Positions 20,785 through 31,162 of a DNA stretch of 64,000 nt are shown here, piece by piece. Positions within the stretch are counted from its first letter, which is position 1. The number at the start of each line of letters is the position of its first letter. Where the stretch lies: NCBI GenBank assembly GCA_963580285.1, contig OY757010.1, forward strand, positions 65,742,406 through 65,806,405. Reading direction: 5' to 3'. The translations under genes were made by a program, and so were the position numbers. The notes beneath the pieces are model-generated. The model did no database searches, was not told the DNA's origin, and worked only from the letters and a program-made list of their open reading frames with translations. Source of the stretch: Lucinisca nassula. Lineage: Eukaryota; Mollusca; Bivalvia; Lucinida; Lucinidae.

Positions 20785-21205
20785 AGAAAATATATTCTTG
20801 CACACCAGACAAGGAAATCCTTAGTTTTAGCTTGGGATAGAAACTGTGTTCTAACCCTGGTGTCCTTACCAAAATCAAATAGTATCGCATGTTTGATAAA
20901 TGCACTGGTTGAATAAGCCCTCATATGTGCTGTCGTTAAGGTTGCCATCACAGCACGTCACTGTAGTGTCATCACAATACGGCGGATGTCAGCAACCAAA
21001 GTAACTGCAGTATTAAAAACCCATGCTCAGAAATGGAAGGTATTCAAGAAAATGAATCCTACATGGGTATGAGGGATGGATAGAAAAATCCATCCCTTGG
21101 GATCACTGTCCGGCACCACTCGGCAAGCCTCGTGATGCTGGACAGTGACCCTCAGGACTGATTTTCTCCATCCACCCCTCACACCCACAGATTCTTATAA
21201 TAAAA
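20785..21205. mobile_element. Palindromic element, family Q, copy 1
   Basis: It starts TTCTTGCACACCAGACAAGG. The large central hairpin is built from GATCACTGTCCGGCACCACT and its near complement CTGGACAGTGACCCTC, nested in GGATGGATAGAAAAATCCAT / CTCCATCCACCCCTCAC. The right end has been lost; the copy at 31019-31742 is complete. Confidence 0.65.
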
Positions 21206-21254
21206 TGAACATGGCATGGCATGATAGTGATATATCCAAAAGAGTAGTGTTATC

Positions 21255-21500
21255 ATCATGCAATAAACACCCGTGAACCACACTTTATGTAGAGAAAACT
21301 GGAATTTACAGGGGTATACAATATTTTTTATATCTTTTGTTCCAAGACATAGGTTGTGGGTACTTGTAAACTCTAACTAGAGCCCACAGCCTATGTTTCG
21401 AGTATAAATTAGAATATTATCACAAATTTTCATCAGAATAATTACCATTTTGGAGATATCAACAAATGCACTATACCACGTGTATGTGTTGTCGTAATGA
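21255..21500. mobile_element. Palindromic MITE, family H-prime
   Basis: Ends TCATCATGCAATAAACACCC and TGTGTTGTCGTAATGA. Inner GAGAAAACTGGAATTTACAG and a broken core-2 hairpin (GGTTGTGGGTACTTG / AGAGCCCACAGCC). Confidence 0.6.
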
Positions 21501-21679
21501 ACGATGGATAATTAATAATGGAGATGTTTCCCCCAATACCAATATGTGAATGACACATGTAGACAATACAGGCCCATCATTGTACTCGTGCTTCTTTCCT
21601 TTTATGTTTGAATGGAAAATAAAAGTTCAGTTTTAACAGTGACCTACTGCCAAATGTTGAAGTGCTTTTAGGTCAGTAT

Positions 21680-21884
21680 AAACCCTTTCACCCCAAGTTT
21701 TTGAAGTGGATTCTTCCATCCTTGAATTGGGACATGTCCATTCTTGAAAGTAAGAGGTTTTGTCAGAATCATTAATAGAATGTCAGTGTTGATCTAGATG
21801 ACACCACTCATTATGAGCAGTCTCATCTGGATCTACACTGTTTGCATAGGTGTCTGTATGCCTCTACAGGGTTGAAAGGGTTTA
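21680..21884. mobile_element. MITE with AAACCCTTTCACCCC ends
   Basis: AAACCCTTTCACCCC is mirrored by GGTTGAAAGGGTTT. A worn core-1 hairpin (GATCTAGATGACACC..CAGTCTCATCTGGATCTACA) lies off-centre. Confidence 0.6.
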
Positions 21885-21891
21885 GTAGATA

Positions 21892-22238
21892 CAGTAGAAC
21901 TTCGATCGCTCGAACACCGATGGCTCGTTTACCATGGCTGAGTCGAACTCAATCTTGAGCCCCTAGGGAAATCCTCTACATAAGAAAAAGTGGGGGATAA
22001 TTTAAGAGATTTTAGTCTTTTATCTTGCAAATGTATGCTGTGTGTACTCATTAGAATCGCCTCGATGAGGCGATTCTAATGAGTACACACAGCATACATT
22101 TTCATTATAGAACCCCGAAAAGATGTCCCAAAGAATTTCGTTATGCCTCCTGACAGTAACCCTCGGTGGCTCGAACTACCCCTATCTCGAACAGATTTTC
22201 GAGGTCCCAAAGGTGTTCGAGCCATTGAAGTTCCACTG
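21892..22238. mobile_element. pogo-like TA MITE, family I, copy 2
   Basis: Flanked by TA at 21890-21891 and 22239-22240. Ends CAGTAGAACTTCGATCGCTC and GTTCGAGCCATTGAAGTTCC. Core-2 palindrome TGTGTACTCATTAGAATCGC with a perfect partner. Confidence 0.85.
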
Positions 22239-22275
22239 TATATTTTTTGCTGCTCTGAGAAGGATATATACTCAG

Positions 22276-22358
22276 ATAGATAGGCCTGAGAAAATAGTGG
22301 AGCCCCAGATGACATGCCACAGAATGCAGCAGCTCATCAGGGTCTACACTGTGTGCCA
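22276..22358. repeat. Core-1 hairpin remnant
   Basis: TAGGCCTGAGAAAATAGTGG and AGCCCCAGATGACATGCC are mirrored by AGCTCATCAGGGTCTACACT; the arms are diverged. Confidence 0.5.
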
Positions 22359-22449
22359 CGCATCCAGCAAATTTTAGACACAACATCAGACAATAAGTTG
22401 TACTTGTTCAAATTTTAGAAGTATGGTAAGGAATTGAGGTGTTAAAATA

Positions 22450-23995
22450 CACTGCTCAAAACAATTAAAGGAGCAAACACATATTTACTCATAGTATAAA
22501 GATGATGGATAATGATGATGTAACAAAGATTCAAAAAGATGAATAACTTTATCTGCAACATGTTAATGGCAAACATTGGCAACCAGTTCACAAATCATGG
22601 CCTGTAGCCTGTTAAGGAAGAATTTGCATAAATATTTGAGAAATCGCTATCTTTACATCAGATTATTTCAAATGTCATAGATATGCGCAAATCAGTCACT
22701 TTTTCCTGTCAGTATTGTGTATGACCACCTCGAACAGCACATCACTCTTGGCATCGCCGAGGCATGCTACGAACCAAATTTTCAACAGTTTGTGAAGCTA
22801 GTGTTTCCCACTCAAGTTTAATGATGTTTGTGAGTTCTTGAATAGTCATTGGTGGATGATCGCCCTGTGAGATACGTCTGTAAAGAATGTCTAACACATG
22901 TTCTACTGGGTTTAAGTCAGGAGAACGTGCCTGCCAGTCCATTACTTCAATAGTCTCATGATTAAGGTAATCCATGCACACTCTAGCAGTATGGGGGCAC
23001 ACATTATCCTGCATCAAATGAAATTGTCACAGATTGCCCCAGCAAAAGGCCTCACAAAAGGATCTAGAATTTCATCTCGATACTGTAATGCAGTCCATGA
23101 ACCTCCATTTATCACCCCATACGATCACTGATCCCCCCACCCTCCATATCTGTCTGTTTCCACAATGTTGCAGTCCTCGTATCGTTCTCCTGGTCGTCTC
23201 CAGACTCAAACATGTCGATCACATGCACTCGGGTGAAATCTGCTTTCATCCATGAACAGAACTGTACGCCAGTCTTGCAATCGCCCGTTCTGATATTCTT
23301 GAGCAAACACATATCGCCATGCACGATGTTGCCTGGTGAGAATAGGCCCTCTTGCCGAACGTCTGGCCCTCGGATCACCATGTAACCTGTTACGTATTGT
23401 TTATTGGTATATCCTTTGATCAATTGCATGCTGGAAATCGATTTGTAGCCTTCTGGCCGTGTACTGCTGATTTCGTAGCGCTAGATTTCGAAGATATTAA
23501 TCTTCCCCTTGTGACGTGTGGTGTTGGCCTTGCCCTTCTCGTCTAGTAAACTCGCCTGTCTCCTGGTAGTGTTTCCATAGCCTGCCAACAACGCTTCTCA
23601 ATACATCAAAGCATTCAGCAACGATCCTTTGGGTGTACCCACTTTCTAGCAAAGCGACTGCTTGAGCGACCTCAACTTCTTCCAAGATCTGCCTAATACC
23701 ATATGAAGTCACTATGAAGCCCAAAATAATGCATAACCGAAGGATTGACATGTTTCTGACCCAAACTCAAATTTTGAACAGATCACCCCATACTGAATTT
23801 CAGCTGTTTTATAGGGGTATCCATGCTGTAGCTCACATTCTTGCTTTGCACCTGAACCTTGCTTCTTGACTTTTGCATGAACATTGTTAAGAGTTGTCAC
23901 TTTAAAATAGTACCTTTCCTAGAGTTTGAAAATCGCCAAGCGGTGATGTTTTATACAGGCTTAAAAGTTTGCTCCTTTAATTGTTTTGAGCAGTG
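22450..23995 (-). mobile_element. Tc1/mariner transposon, 1546 bp
   Basis: Near-perfect terminal inverted repeats (CACTGCTCAAAACAATTAAA and its complement at the far end), flanked by TA at 22448-22449 and 23996-23997. The length is normal for Tc1-like elements. The transposase on the minus strand is broken. Confidence 0.95.
22690..23751 (-). pseudogene. Tc1-like transposase, frameshifted
   Basis: Three collinear pieces in different frames. 23497-23751 is the N-terminal helix-turn-helix DNA-binding part (EVAQAVALLESGYTQRIVAE). 23112-23429 is the middle (ADFTRVHVIDMFESGDD, and a GGGIS motif). 22742-23017 is the C-terminal catalytic part with MMQDNVCPHTA, holding the second catalytic Asp, and SPDLNPVEHVLDILYRR, holding the Glu of the DD34E triad. 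An in-frame stop follows PRRCQE near the C-terminus. At least two frameshifts make it inactive, although the terminal repeats are intact. Confidence 0.9.
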
Positions 23996-24295
23996 TACTT
24001 AGCATGAATTCTTTGAACAGTGTTAGGGTTGATCTTTTCAAGATTTTCTTTTACAGTCATGAACATATAATGGTATTTTGCATTTATTTTAGATAAATAA
24101 AGGTACTTTAGTAGACATCAGCTTTTAGGAACTTGATGTGTCTCAAGATATATTTTCGATAAATCTGTTTCTAAAATTGATTGACATTTGTTTTCCTTCA
24201 TTCAACCCAGAATTTTTAACAAAAAGAAAAGTACTTACTTAGTCCTTTCAGTTGTGCCTTCAGACTCAAATGTTGGCTTTTAAGATTAGCCGTAT

Positions 24296-24482
24296 TTATC
24301 TTAAGTATTGGGACAGATAGGCCTAAGCAAACAGTGCAGACCCAGATCAGACAGCAGTCTGTTCAGGGTCTACACTTTTTGCCATTCAGACTCCTTGCTG
24401 GATGGTGAAACAATTTTGTTAAAATTTTTGGAGAATTACAGCTAATGTTTATAAGGTGTCTGAATTTTTAGGATTTTTACCG
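24296..24482. mobile_element. TA-type MITE, family L, copy 2
   Basis: TAAGTATTGGGACAGATAGG, a core-1 hairpin and GGAGAATTACAGCTAATG as in the other L copies. The ends are eroded. 24000-24295 shows nothing recognisable. Confidence 0.6.
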
Positions 24483-24483
24483 A

Positions 24484-24715
24484 ACATGAGTACTGGTAAT
24501 CTGCTTAGAATGTCTAAGCCTGCCCAGGAAAATTGCTGTGAGTCGGCCCGTCCATGCTTATAAACCCTATCGGTTTCATTGGGCGGCAGGGATTGAGATG
24601 TCATTTCATCTCAATGTCGGGTAAAAGTCCCACAAAATTGGAAGCATTGTCTCCAAAATGACCTATACAGTGTTGACGGGGACGTTAAACCTCAAATAAA
24701 ACAAACAAACGGTAT
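24484..24715 (+). mobile_element. SINE family B, copy 5, 5' truncated
   Basis: Starts at GAGTACTGGTAATCTGCTTA and ends GACGGGGACGTTAAACCTCA with a CAAACAAAC tail. Confidence 0.8.
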
Positions 24716-24725
24716 ATCTACTCCT

Positions 24726-24915
24726 AAGCTTTGGGGCTTAGTGGATAAGAGCGCAGAGTCTTAAACATAAGGTCTCTCACAACTGGGTTCAAGCCTTGGG
24801 ACACCAAATTCGGCAACAAAAGGCCAGGACTCCAGTTTTCACCAATCTCTGATTAATGATTGGCTCAGTGTAAGTGGAATAATCTTGAAAGGGCCGTTAA
24901 GCCAAAATAAATACC
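24726..24915 (+). mobile_element. tRNA-derived SINE family E, copy 1
   Basis: A-box-like GGGGCTTAGTGGATAAGAGC and B-box-like GGGTTCAAGCC. Body TCTGATTAATGATTGGCTCA and tail GAAAGGGCCGTTAAGCCAAA. Confidence 0.7.
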
Positions 24916-24944
24916 TTAGCTTGAATGCTGAAATAAAAGTAAGC

Positions 24945-25165
24945 AGGCCTCTGTAGCTGTTGGATCCGCGTCTGACTGGTAATCAGGAGGTTAGGAGGTT
25001 GTGAGTAAACATCATTCTTTTGTGGAGATTGATCATGAAACATTTAAAAATCTTTTCTATGGACATTCTCTCCCTTCTGCTGATTCAAGAAGGGCAGTTG
25101 TCAGTTTCTGGCAAAACAGTGTATACTGCACTGGTTAACTGCTTATGTGTAAGCCTGCAATAATG
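24945..25165 (+). mobile_element. SINE family D, copy 4
   Basis: GCCTCTGTAGCTGTTGGATC and GTCTGACTGGTAATCAGGAG (head), TTTGTGGAGATTGATCATGA and AGAAGGGCAGTTGTCAGTTT (body). It ends at a G-run (25169-25181) instead of the family tail. A short core-2 remnant lies at 25283-25345. Confidence 0.7.
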
Positions 25166-25438
25166 TAAATGGGGGGGGGGGGAAGGGTTGCTATTAGTTG
25201 CTTCCCTTGGCTGCATTGGGTATTTCCCATTCCTTTATATGCGGAAATGTAGAGTTGCAATTTTTCCAAATTTTTGCAAGAAAATCATAGATTGTGGGTA
25301 CTTCGTAGATCTGCTTTCAGAAGGCAGTTCTAATATGCAGAGACAATCCATGTTTGAAGCACAAAAAAAGATAAATATAAATTTTGATCAGAAAAACCCC
25401 TTCATACAATCTTGAAAAACTTTATTATATCACATGTA

Positions 25439-25653
25439 CACTACAACCTCTTTATAACACTTGTGGGGGCCAAAGCAGACACTGTGTTAGTTATACAACC
25501 ATGTTATATCCAAACAAAAATGTATAGGTTATATAGAAAAATGGCTATTTTAATGGTTATTTTTCTATATTACCAATACATTTTTGAGATCCATCTTGAT
25601 CTGTGTTATAGCCAAAACAGTGTTCTAATGAACAGTGTTGTAGAGAGGTGGTG
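25439..25653. mobile_element. TA-flanked MITE, family O
   Basis: Ends CACTACAACCTCTTTATAAC and AGTGTTGTAGAGAGGTGGTG, flanked by TA. Inner palindrome AAAAATGGCTATTTT..GGTTATTTTTC. Confidence 0.7.
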
Positions 25654-25859
25654 TATATATTTTCTTAATGGCTTAAATTGACAATTGGAAAAGAAAGAAA
25701 CAAGCAATTTGCATGAATATCAAGTCTGTTCTTTATTTTACATCTAAAAATAGAAGAAAACTGTTTGAAAATGAAAACTTATTTCAGCACTAGGATTAAA
25801 TGAAATTTATCATATGATGTCGGGTCTGAGAGTGTAATAATGCCATGTAATATTTTCGA

Positions 25860-26163
25860 TAATCCACTAGTGGGTTAAATATGCAAATTAGCTAGATACG
25901 TCCCGTAACGTTACATGTACGACGTCCTTAACGACATCGCGTTTACTAATGGTAGAATATTGACATTTTTGAAAACAATCGTGAATAAAATGCGTTTTAA
26001 ATGTCATGATAAATAGAATCTTGCATTCGTGCTCATGTATTATTGAATTTATTAAACGAGTTGAGGAAAAGGGATAAAATGCGAGGCTTTGCCGAGCATT
26101 TTATCCCTTTCCTCAACTCGTTTAATAAATTCAATAATACATGAGCACTCATGTAAGATCCTG
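25860..26163. mobile_element. Palindromic MITE, family M, with a long perfect hairpin
   Basis: CCACTAGTGGGTTAAATATG starts the shared part; the right edge is ACTCATGTAAGATCC. From 26030 to 26149 two arms of about 53 bp (GTGCTCATGTATTATTGAAT.. and its complement ..ATTCAATAATACATGAGCAC) differ by at most one base. A second, worn copy lies at 42628-43285. Confidence 0.75.
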
Positions 26164-26218
26164 TATTTACAAGACTTTGCCACTTTGGACTTTTACTTAA
26201 AATGAGGCAGACTAAATA

Positions 26219-26636
26219 CAGTTGACTCTCTTTATCTCAAACACTGATATCACAAACTGATTAAGGGGAATGGGAACCCCTAGCAGAATTTTTTTCGCCA
26301 TTTTTCAAAGGGAGACAATTTTTGGGACTTCCGATTTGCTTTTCTGTAAGCCGTATCTCACTGAAAAAGGGGTCTACTCTTAAAGGAAAGAATTTGCTCC
26401 TCAGGAGCAAATTCTTGCCTTTAGGAGTTGACCCCTATTGACATGGGAGACAAAAATACTTTTGCAGGAGTTGCCTCCCCTGAAGGTGTTCCCATTCCCC
26501 TTAATTCAAACTAAGTTTTGGGCACTGTTGTTTTGGTTTTGCTATATATTCAGTATATTTCAACTTTTCTCAAACTCATGTTATCTCAATCCAAAATTTC
26601 CAGTCCCCTAGAGTTTGAGATAATGAGGGTGGACTG
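26219..26636. mobile_element. TA-flanked pogo-type MITE interrupted by a TTAA MITE
   Basis: Ends CAGTTGACTCTCTTTATCTC and GAGATAATGAGGGTGGACTG, with TA on both sides. The insert is at 26265-26500. Confidence 0.8.
26265..26500. mobile_element. TTAA-flanked palindromic MITE, GGGGAATGGGAAC ends
   Basis: TTAA at 26261-26264 and 26501-26504. Ends GGGGAATGGGAACCCC and GGTGTTCCCATTCCCC. Centre AAAGGAAAGAATTTGCTCCT with partner AGGAGCAAATTCTTGCCTTT. A half copy of the same inner sequence lies at 52225-52330. Confidence 0.8.
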
Positions 26637-26708
26637 TAGACAAATTGTAATCTTTTCATTCTTTTTGACAACATTTACAGTGTGGACACCAATGTGACTA
26701 CAAATTTG

Positions 26709-26872
26709 AGAAGCCTCTAGTGTAATGGTTACGTTACTGGTCTTCTAAACCAGAGGTTGCAGGTTCAATCCCAGGCTGCTCCAGACTTTTGGATGAGTCT
26801 TTAAACTGAAGTCCTGTCTCTTTATGACCTTAGTTGTTGGTGGGGTGCAAAACTCACACAAAACAAAATGGC
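26709..26872 (+). mobile_element. tRNA-derived SINE family F, copy 1
   Basis: The head folds like tRNA-Arg(TCT): GCCTCTAGTGTAATGGTTAC, anticodon arm CTGGT-CTTCTAA-ACCAG, B-box GGTTCAATCCC. The body TGACCTTAGTTGTTGGTGGG is shared with the copy at 30613. Confidence 0.8.
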
Positions 26873-26968
26873 AAATTTGTTCTGGGCACTTGTAGTTTTA
26901 ATTGCTGAGGGTTAATTACAAAACTATTTATATAAATAATTTTTTTGAAATTTCAGATGCTTTGTTTT

Positions 26969-27253
26969 CATCACGAAAACAGGCCTATATAATTTTGACC
27001 CCCTTGAACCCCACTTTTATATAGTAAAACTGGGGTTTCCGGGGGTATACCTTATTATTCTTATTTCTGCTCTAAAATATAGATTGTGGGTACTCGTTAG
27101 AACCGCCTCGATGAGGCGGTTCTAACGAGTGCCCACAATCTATATTTGGAGCAGCAATAAGAAAAATATAATTTTTCATCTAAAAATTTTCATTTTTTCG
27201 GCGATAAAGGTGGCAATTTATCTCAGCCTCTGTAAAGGCATGTTTGCGTGATG
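26969..27253. mobile_element. Palindromic MITE, family H, copy 2
   Basis: Ends CATCACGAAAACAGGCCTAT and AAGGCATGTTTGCGTGATG. The central core-2 hairpin GTGGGTACTCGTTAGAACCG/complement is near perfect over about 60 bp. 27254-27560 holds nothing recognised. Confidence 0.8.
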
Positions 27254-27593
27254 AGTGCTCTCCCTGATTTGAATTATGCACATTGCTTATGCGACTGCAT
27301 CTAGACCTTGAACATTAGAATTTCTAAAGCATAAATAAACAATTTATTTGCAAATTTTCACATGGGCTGGGAAACTGATTTGAATGGCAATGTTTTCTGA
27401 TGTCACAGACTTGATATCAGAAACATTGCATTCTTTGATGTCATATAATGCAATGTATTTATGCTATAATATTGGAAGGTGTTTATAACCTCTTGCATTG
27501 TCTGCATTTTTTGACTGATTTTTCATCAGTACTGGCAAAATCTTGTGATTTTTTTCGATTGTAGTATAAACTGTGATTTTTTTTATTGTAGTA

Positions 27594-28654
27594 CAGTATC
27601 GCGTTCCGATATTTCGCGATGTCCAATCTATCGCGGTCGCGCCGTGGATCCCGTTTTTTTTCCCTTAAAAATTCATAATTAAAAAAATAAGAGTTTTAAG
27701 TTGTTAAAATTTATTTAAAACCAGGTTTAACCAGGCGCCAATAGTCAGTTCACACATTATAACCAAATAATCCAATTAGCGTCAGTTAGAACAGGTATTG
27801 GCGAACAATTAATCTTAATCCCCAAACTTGTCATAACTGAGTAATCCACTCAATGCTCAATCAGACAACGATGTCAACTACCATTTTCATGCACGCGATC
27901 GGTAAATGACGTCATCCGATTCCAGCACCCCCACACATGTTTAATGTCATTGTATGTATCTCTTTCATAAAAAAAAATGTTTGAAACCGGTAAAAAATAT
28001 TTTCAGCGCTTTGCACAGCTCCCGAATTATCCACAAAAGCTCCGTGTCAATAGCCAACAACAGCGTTTGACTTTTCCCGCCCAGTGTCTGCTTTTTGGCG
28101 CCAAAACATAAACATTCACGAGATCGCAGAAAAGTCCGTTTTTAATATGCAAACATCTACCGTTAGATGTAGCTAATTGTCTGAGGAGCGATTAAATCGT
28201 TTTCACATTGATTGTGGATTAAATTTTATGATTGGAGAATAAACGCCAATTAGAGACATAACTTGACCATATTTTCACACCTTATCGACACGCACCGCAG
28301 GGTGGCAATTATATGACAGGGATTAACAATAGTGTCATACTTGAACCGTAATAAATACACAGATGGTTTGTCTCTCAATTGACAGTGCAGCAATTATTGC
28401 GATTTACTTACTGGTCTAGTTTTACCTTATTTAAGGACTCAAAAAGACACAGTTGTAGACGATTTTTTTACACTTGCCCGAAATCATAACACAACAAAAT
28501 GATAGTTTTGTTGTTGTATAGTTTTTCGGCCCGTGGTATCGCCGTGACTTGTATTGGCATCTCGGCAAACTACCGCGACTTATATCGCGCTCCGACCACA
28601 TCGCGGTTTTCGGGCTATGGACCCCGACTACCGCGATATATTGGAGCTATACTG
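27594..28654. mobile_element. pogo/Tigger-like nonautonomous element, 1061 bp
   Basis: Ends CAGTATCGCGTTCCGATATT and, reversed, CAGTATAGCTCCAATATATC, flanked by TA (27592-27593, 28655-28656). The interior 27880-28350 is an inverted relative of the interior of the T1 MITE at about 6620-7085, despite unrelated ends. There is no coding capacity. Confidence 0.85.
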
Positions 28655-28754
28655 TATAAACTAAAATTTAATGTCTTTAATAATGTTATATAATTGGTTC
28701 ACCGCAACACTTATACAGGGATGAGCTTCAGTGAGCCCCTATAAAATTGTTTAC

Positions 28755-29045
28755 GGCCCCCACCCATCGGCGCTTGAAGAAATAGATTGGCTGCATGATG
28801 CTTGCATGCAATGCTAAAACCAACCGCATGCGACTACTGGTCAACCTCTTAGAGGATCTAAGCCTGCCCAGGCAAAGTGGTGCGAGTCGGCCATCCATGT
28901 TTATAAACCCTGTTGGTTTCATTGGGTGTCAGGGCTTGAGATGTCATTTCATCTCAATGTCTGGTAAAAGTCACACAAAATTGGAAGCAATGTCTCCAAA
29001 ATGACCTATACAGTGTTGACAGGGATGTTAAACCTCAAAAATCTA
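28755..29045 (+). mobile_element. SINE family B, copy 6
   Basis: Full body from GCCCCCACCCATCGGCGCTT to GGGATGTTAAACCTC. Flanked by a worn duplication TATAAAATTGT (about 28741 and 29046), splitting a family V MITE. 29086-29495 contains only a short imperfect palindrome (GGGATAGAAAAATCTC). Confidence 0.85.
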
Positions 29046-29496
29046 TATAAAATTGTCTAAGGCTTACCAATTTTATTTAATTACATTGTGTTGAAGGCAC
29101 TATTATAAACCAGCATTGTATTTACTAAATATTTTGCACCCATTTTATGCAGGCAGATATTAGCAGCCAAGGAGAAATCCATAATGAAAATTAGCAGTAG
29201 CTCTGAATTTCAGTTTGCGTAATGCTATATGACTTTGAAATGACAGTATGAAACAGTGTGGGATAGAAAAATCTCAGCTGCGATAGAGATTTTCTTGTCC
29301 CAAAATTGAGAGAAAACAAAAAGTAAATGAACTTCTGAATTACATAAACTTTGATGGCAATTTTGATTTTGAACACAAGTTTTTAAATGCTTGCAAGTTA
29401 TTGACACTTTAATTTATGTTATGTATTCTGTAACAAATTAAACAGCTGTCATTATAAACGACTACAAACACACATTCATAAATACACACACAAAAT

Positions 29497-29750
29497 AGGT
29501 CTTCTTGGCCTAGTGGGTAAGAGCACTGACTCCTAATCATTAGGTCTCTCACCACTACAGGTTAAAGCCGGGCCCGGGTCACATATGAGATGCCAAGTTT
29601 TGCAATTAAGGTCGGGTGTAATTTCTCCTCTGGATACTCCAGTTTTTGCCTACCTCTGATTAATGATAGACTCAAAATAAGGGAAATAATCTTGAAAGGA
29701 CTGTAAAACCAAAACAAAAAAATCAAAACAAAAGAAAACACACACAAAAA
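29497..29750 (+). mobile_element. SINE family E, copy 2
   Basis: GGCCTAGTGGGTAAGAGCAC (A-box side), TCACATATGAGATGCCAAGT, CTCTGATTAATGATAGACTC, then a long A-rich CAAAAC tail. Confidence 0.75.
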
Positions 29751-29809
29751 CACTGAATCCATGCCTTATGACATACTCCATGTAAAATATATAGCAAGTA
29801 CAATATCGT

Positions 29810-30140
29810 AAATTTTGGTATTTTTGCTGAAAAAATGTGCTGCTCACATTTTTTTAGCAAAAAATTCAGCATATTTGCCATACTGAATGATCAAAGTTTT
29901 AACGATACGTTAACTAACGATATCGTTAGTTTTGAACAACCGGCCCCAGAACCTCTTTACATAACACTTCTGTTTGATCCAAAGCAGAAACAGTGTTGAT
30001 TAATGAACCAAGTTGTATGCAAACAATCATGTATAGATCATATAGAAAGATGATTATTTATGGTCACTTTTTCTGTATGGTCAATACATTTTTTGGTATT
30101 TAAACCATGATTTATCTGAAACTGTACAATGGATATAAAG
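29810..30140. repeat. Family G MITE followed by a worn family O MITE
   Basis: 29810-29947: TTTTTGCTGAAAAAATGTGC..TTAACTAACGATATCGTTAG. 29948-30140: CCTCTTTACATAACACTTCT..ATAGAAAGATGATTATTTAT as in family O. Confidence 0.6.
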
Positions 30141-30224
30141 AGTTTGTTAGCACTTTTCAGAAAAAAGGTAAATCGTCCAGTACATCTTTGTACTGTCTTC
30201 AAAGCAATACTTCTAGGATCCATC

Positions 30225-30300
30225 ATGGGGATGCCATGGTTTGGTGACTTTGAGCCCCACAGGCATGACATAGCCTTCGGCGGAATTTTTGTCCAGTAGG
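30225..30300 (+). repeat. Fragment of HINE 1 3' region
   Basis: CCATGGTTTGGTGACTTTGA, CCCACAGGCATGACATAGCC and TTCGGCGGAATTTTTGT match 11905-11965 closely, without the terminal hairpin. Confidence 0.6.
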
Positions 30301-30331
30301 GGTTTATTCCAAAAGGAAAAGAGGGACTTAA

Positions 30332-30517
30332 CCCATTGCATGTGAGAAACCCCTAAAGGGTACCTTGGCAAACAGTGCAGGCCCAGATCAGACGCCGCGT
30401 AACAGAATTTTCCGTCAAAAATAGAATAAGAACGAAAAAATAGGCCTACCACCCCTTATAAGACAAATGGACTTGTCCAACATACAGCAATGGAAGAGTC
30501 CACCAGTATACAATGGG
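30332..30517. mobile_element. TTAA MITE, family J, copy 3
   Basis: CCCATTGCATGTGAGAAACC to CCAGTATACAATGGG between TTAA tetramers. One arm of the core-1 hairpin is deleted. Confidence 0.75.
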
Positions 30518-30590
30518 TTAACAGGAAGGCCTACAGGAAGTCACAAAAGCTGTTTCTCTTGTCTAAAAGGGCAGAAAATAAGAATCTGAT

Positions 30591-30900
30591 ACAGGGTTCT
30601 GTTGTAGATGGGAGAAGCCTCCGTGGTGCAGTTGTTACGCTACTCGCCTTGTAAACCAGGGATCGCAGGATCGATTCCGGGCTTCTCCAGACTTTCGGAT
30701 GTGTCTTTAAACCGAGGTCCCGTGTCCGTATGACCTTAGCTGTTGGTGGGACGTAAAACTAAAACTCACTCTGTTGTAGATGGGTGTTTCCAACCCGAGG
30801 GATGACAGTGCTGAGTGGAACTGAGGCTATGCAAGCCTCGGTTCCGCTTAGCACGATCATCCCAAAGATTGGAAATGCCCATCTACAATAGAACACCATA
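30591..30900. mobile_element. Palindromic MITE, family R, split by SINE F
   Basis: CAGGGTTCTGTTGTAGATGG on the left and CCCATCTACAATAGAACACC on the right. Centre GGATGACAGTGCTGAGTGGA / TCCGCTTAGCACGATCATCC. Confidence 0.7.
30613..30770 (+). mobile_element. tRNA-derived SINE family F, copy 2
   Basis: Flanked by a perfect 14-bp duplication CTGTTGTAGATGGG (30599-30612, 30771-30784). The head GCCTCCGTGGTGCAGTTGTT with B-box GGATCGATTCC is tRNA-like. Confidence 0.9.
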
Positions 30901-31162
30901 TTAGATTCTTTTTCTTGCACAAGACCACTTAAAATTTTCATTTTACTTTATTTTACATTTTATTTTTCGCACTTTATACTTATGTAGTTTGCCTGGGTAT
31001 GAACACCAGGGTAACAACAGAATTTCTTGCACACCAGACAAGGAAATCCGTGATTTTACCCTGGGATAGAAACCCTGGTGTTCCGACCCCAAATCGAATA
31101 TAATCGCGTGTTTGATAAATGCACTGGTTGATTACGACCTTGTATGCGCTGTCGTTAAGGTT

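Larger units (their letters stand above)
27560..29085. repeat. Family V palindromic MITE opened by two insertions
   Basis: Comparison with the uninterrupted hairpin at 39478-39655 shows that the pieces CTTTAATAATGTTATATAAT, GAGCCCCTATAAAATTGT and AAATTGTCTAAGGCTTACC belong to one element. A pogo-like element (27594-28654) and a SINE B (28755-29045) sit inside it. Confidence 0.7.

Noticed and set aside
26709..26775. tRNA-Arg(TCT) gene
   Set aside because: The anticodon arm is good, but the sequence continues into a SINE body shared with 30613-30770.
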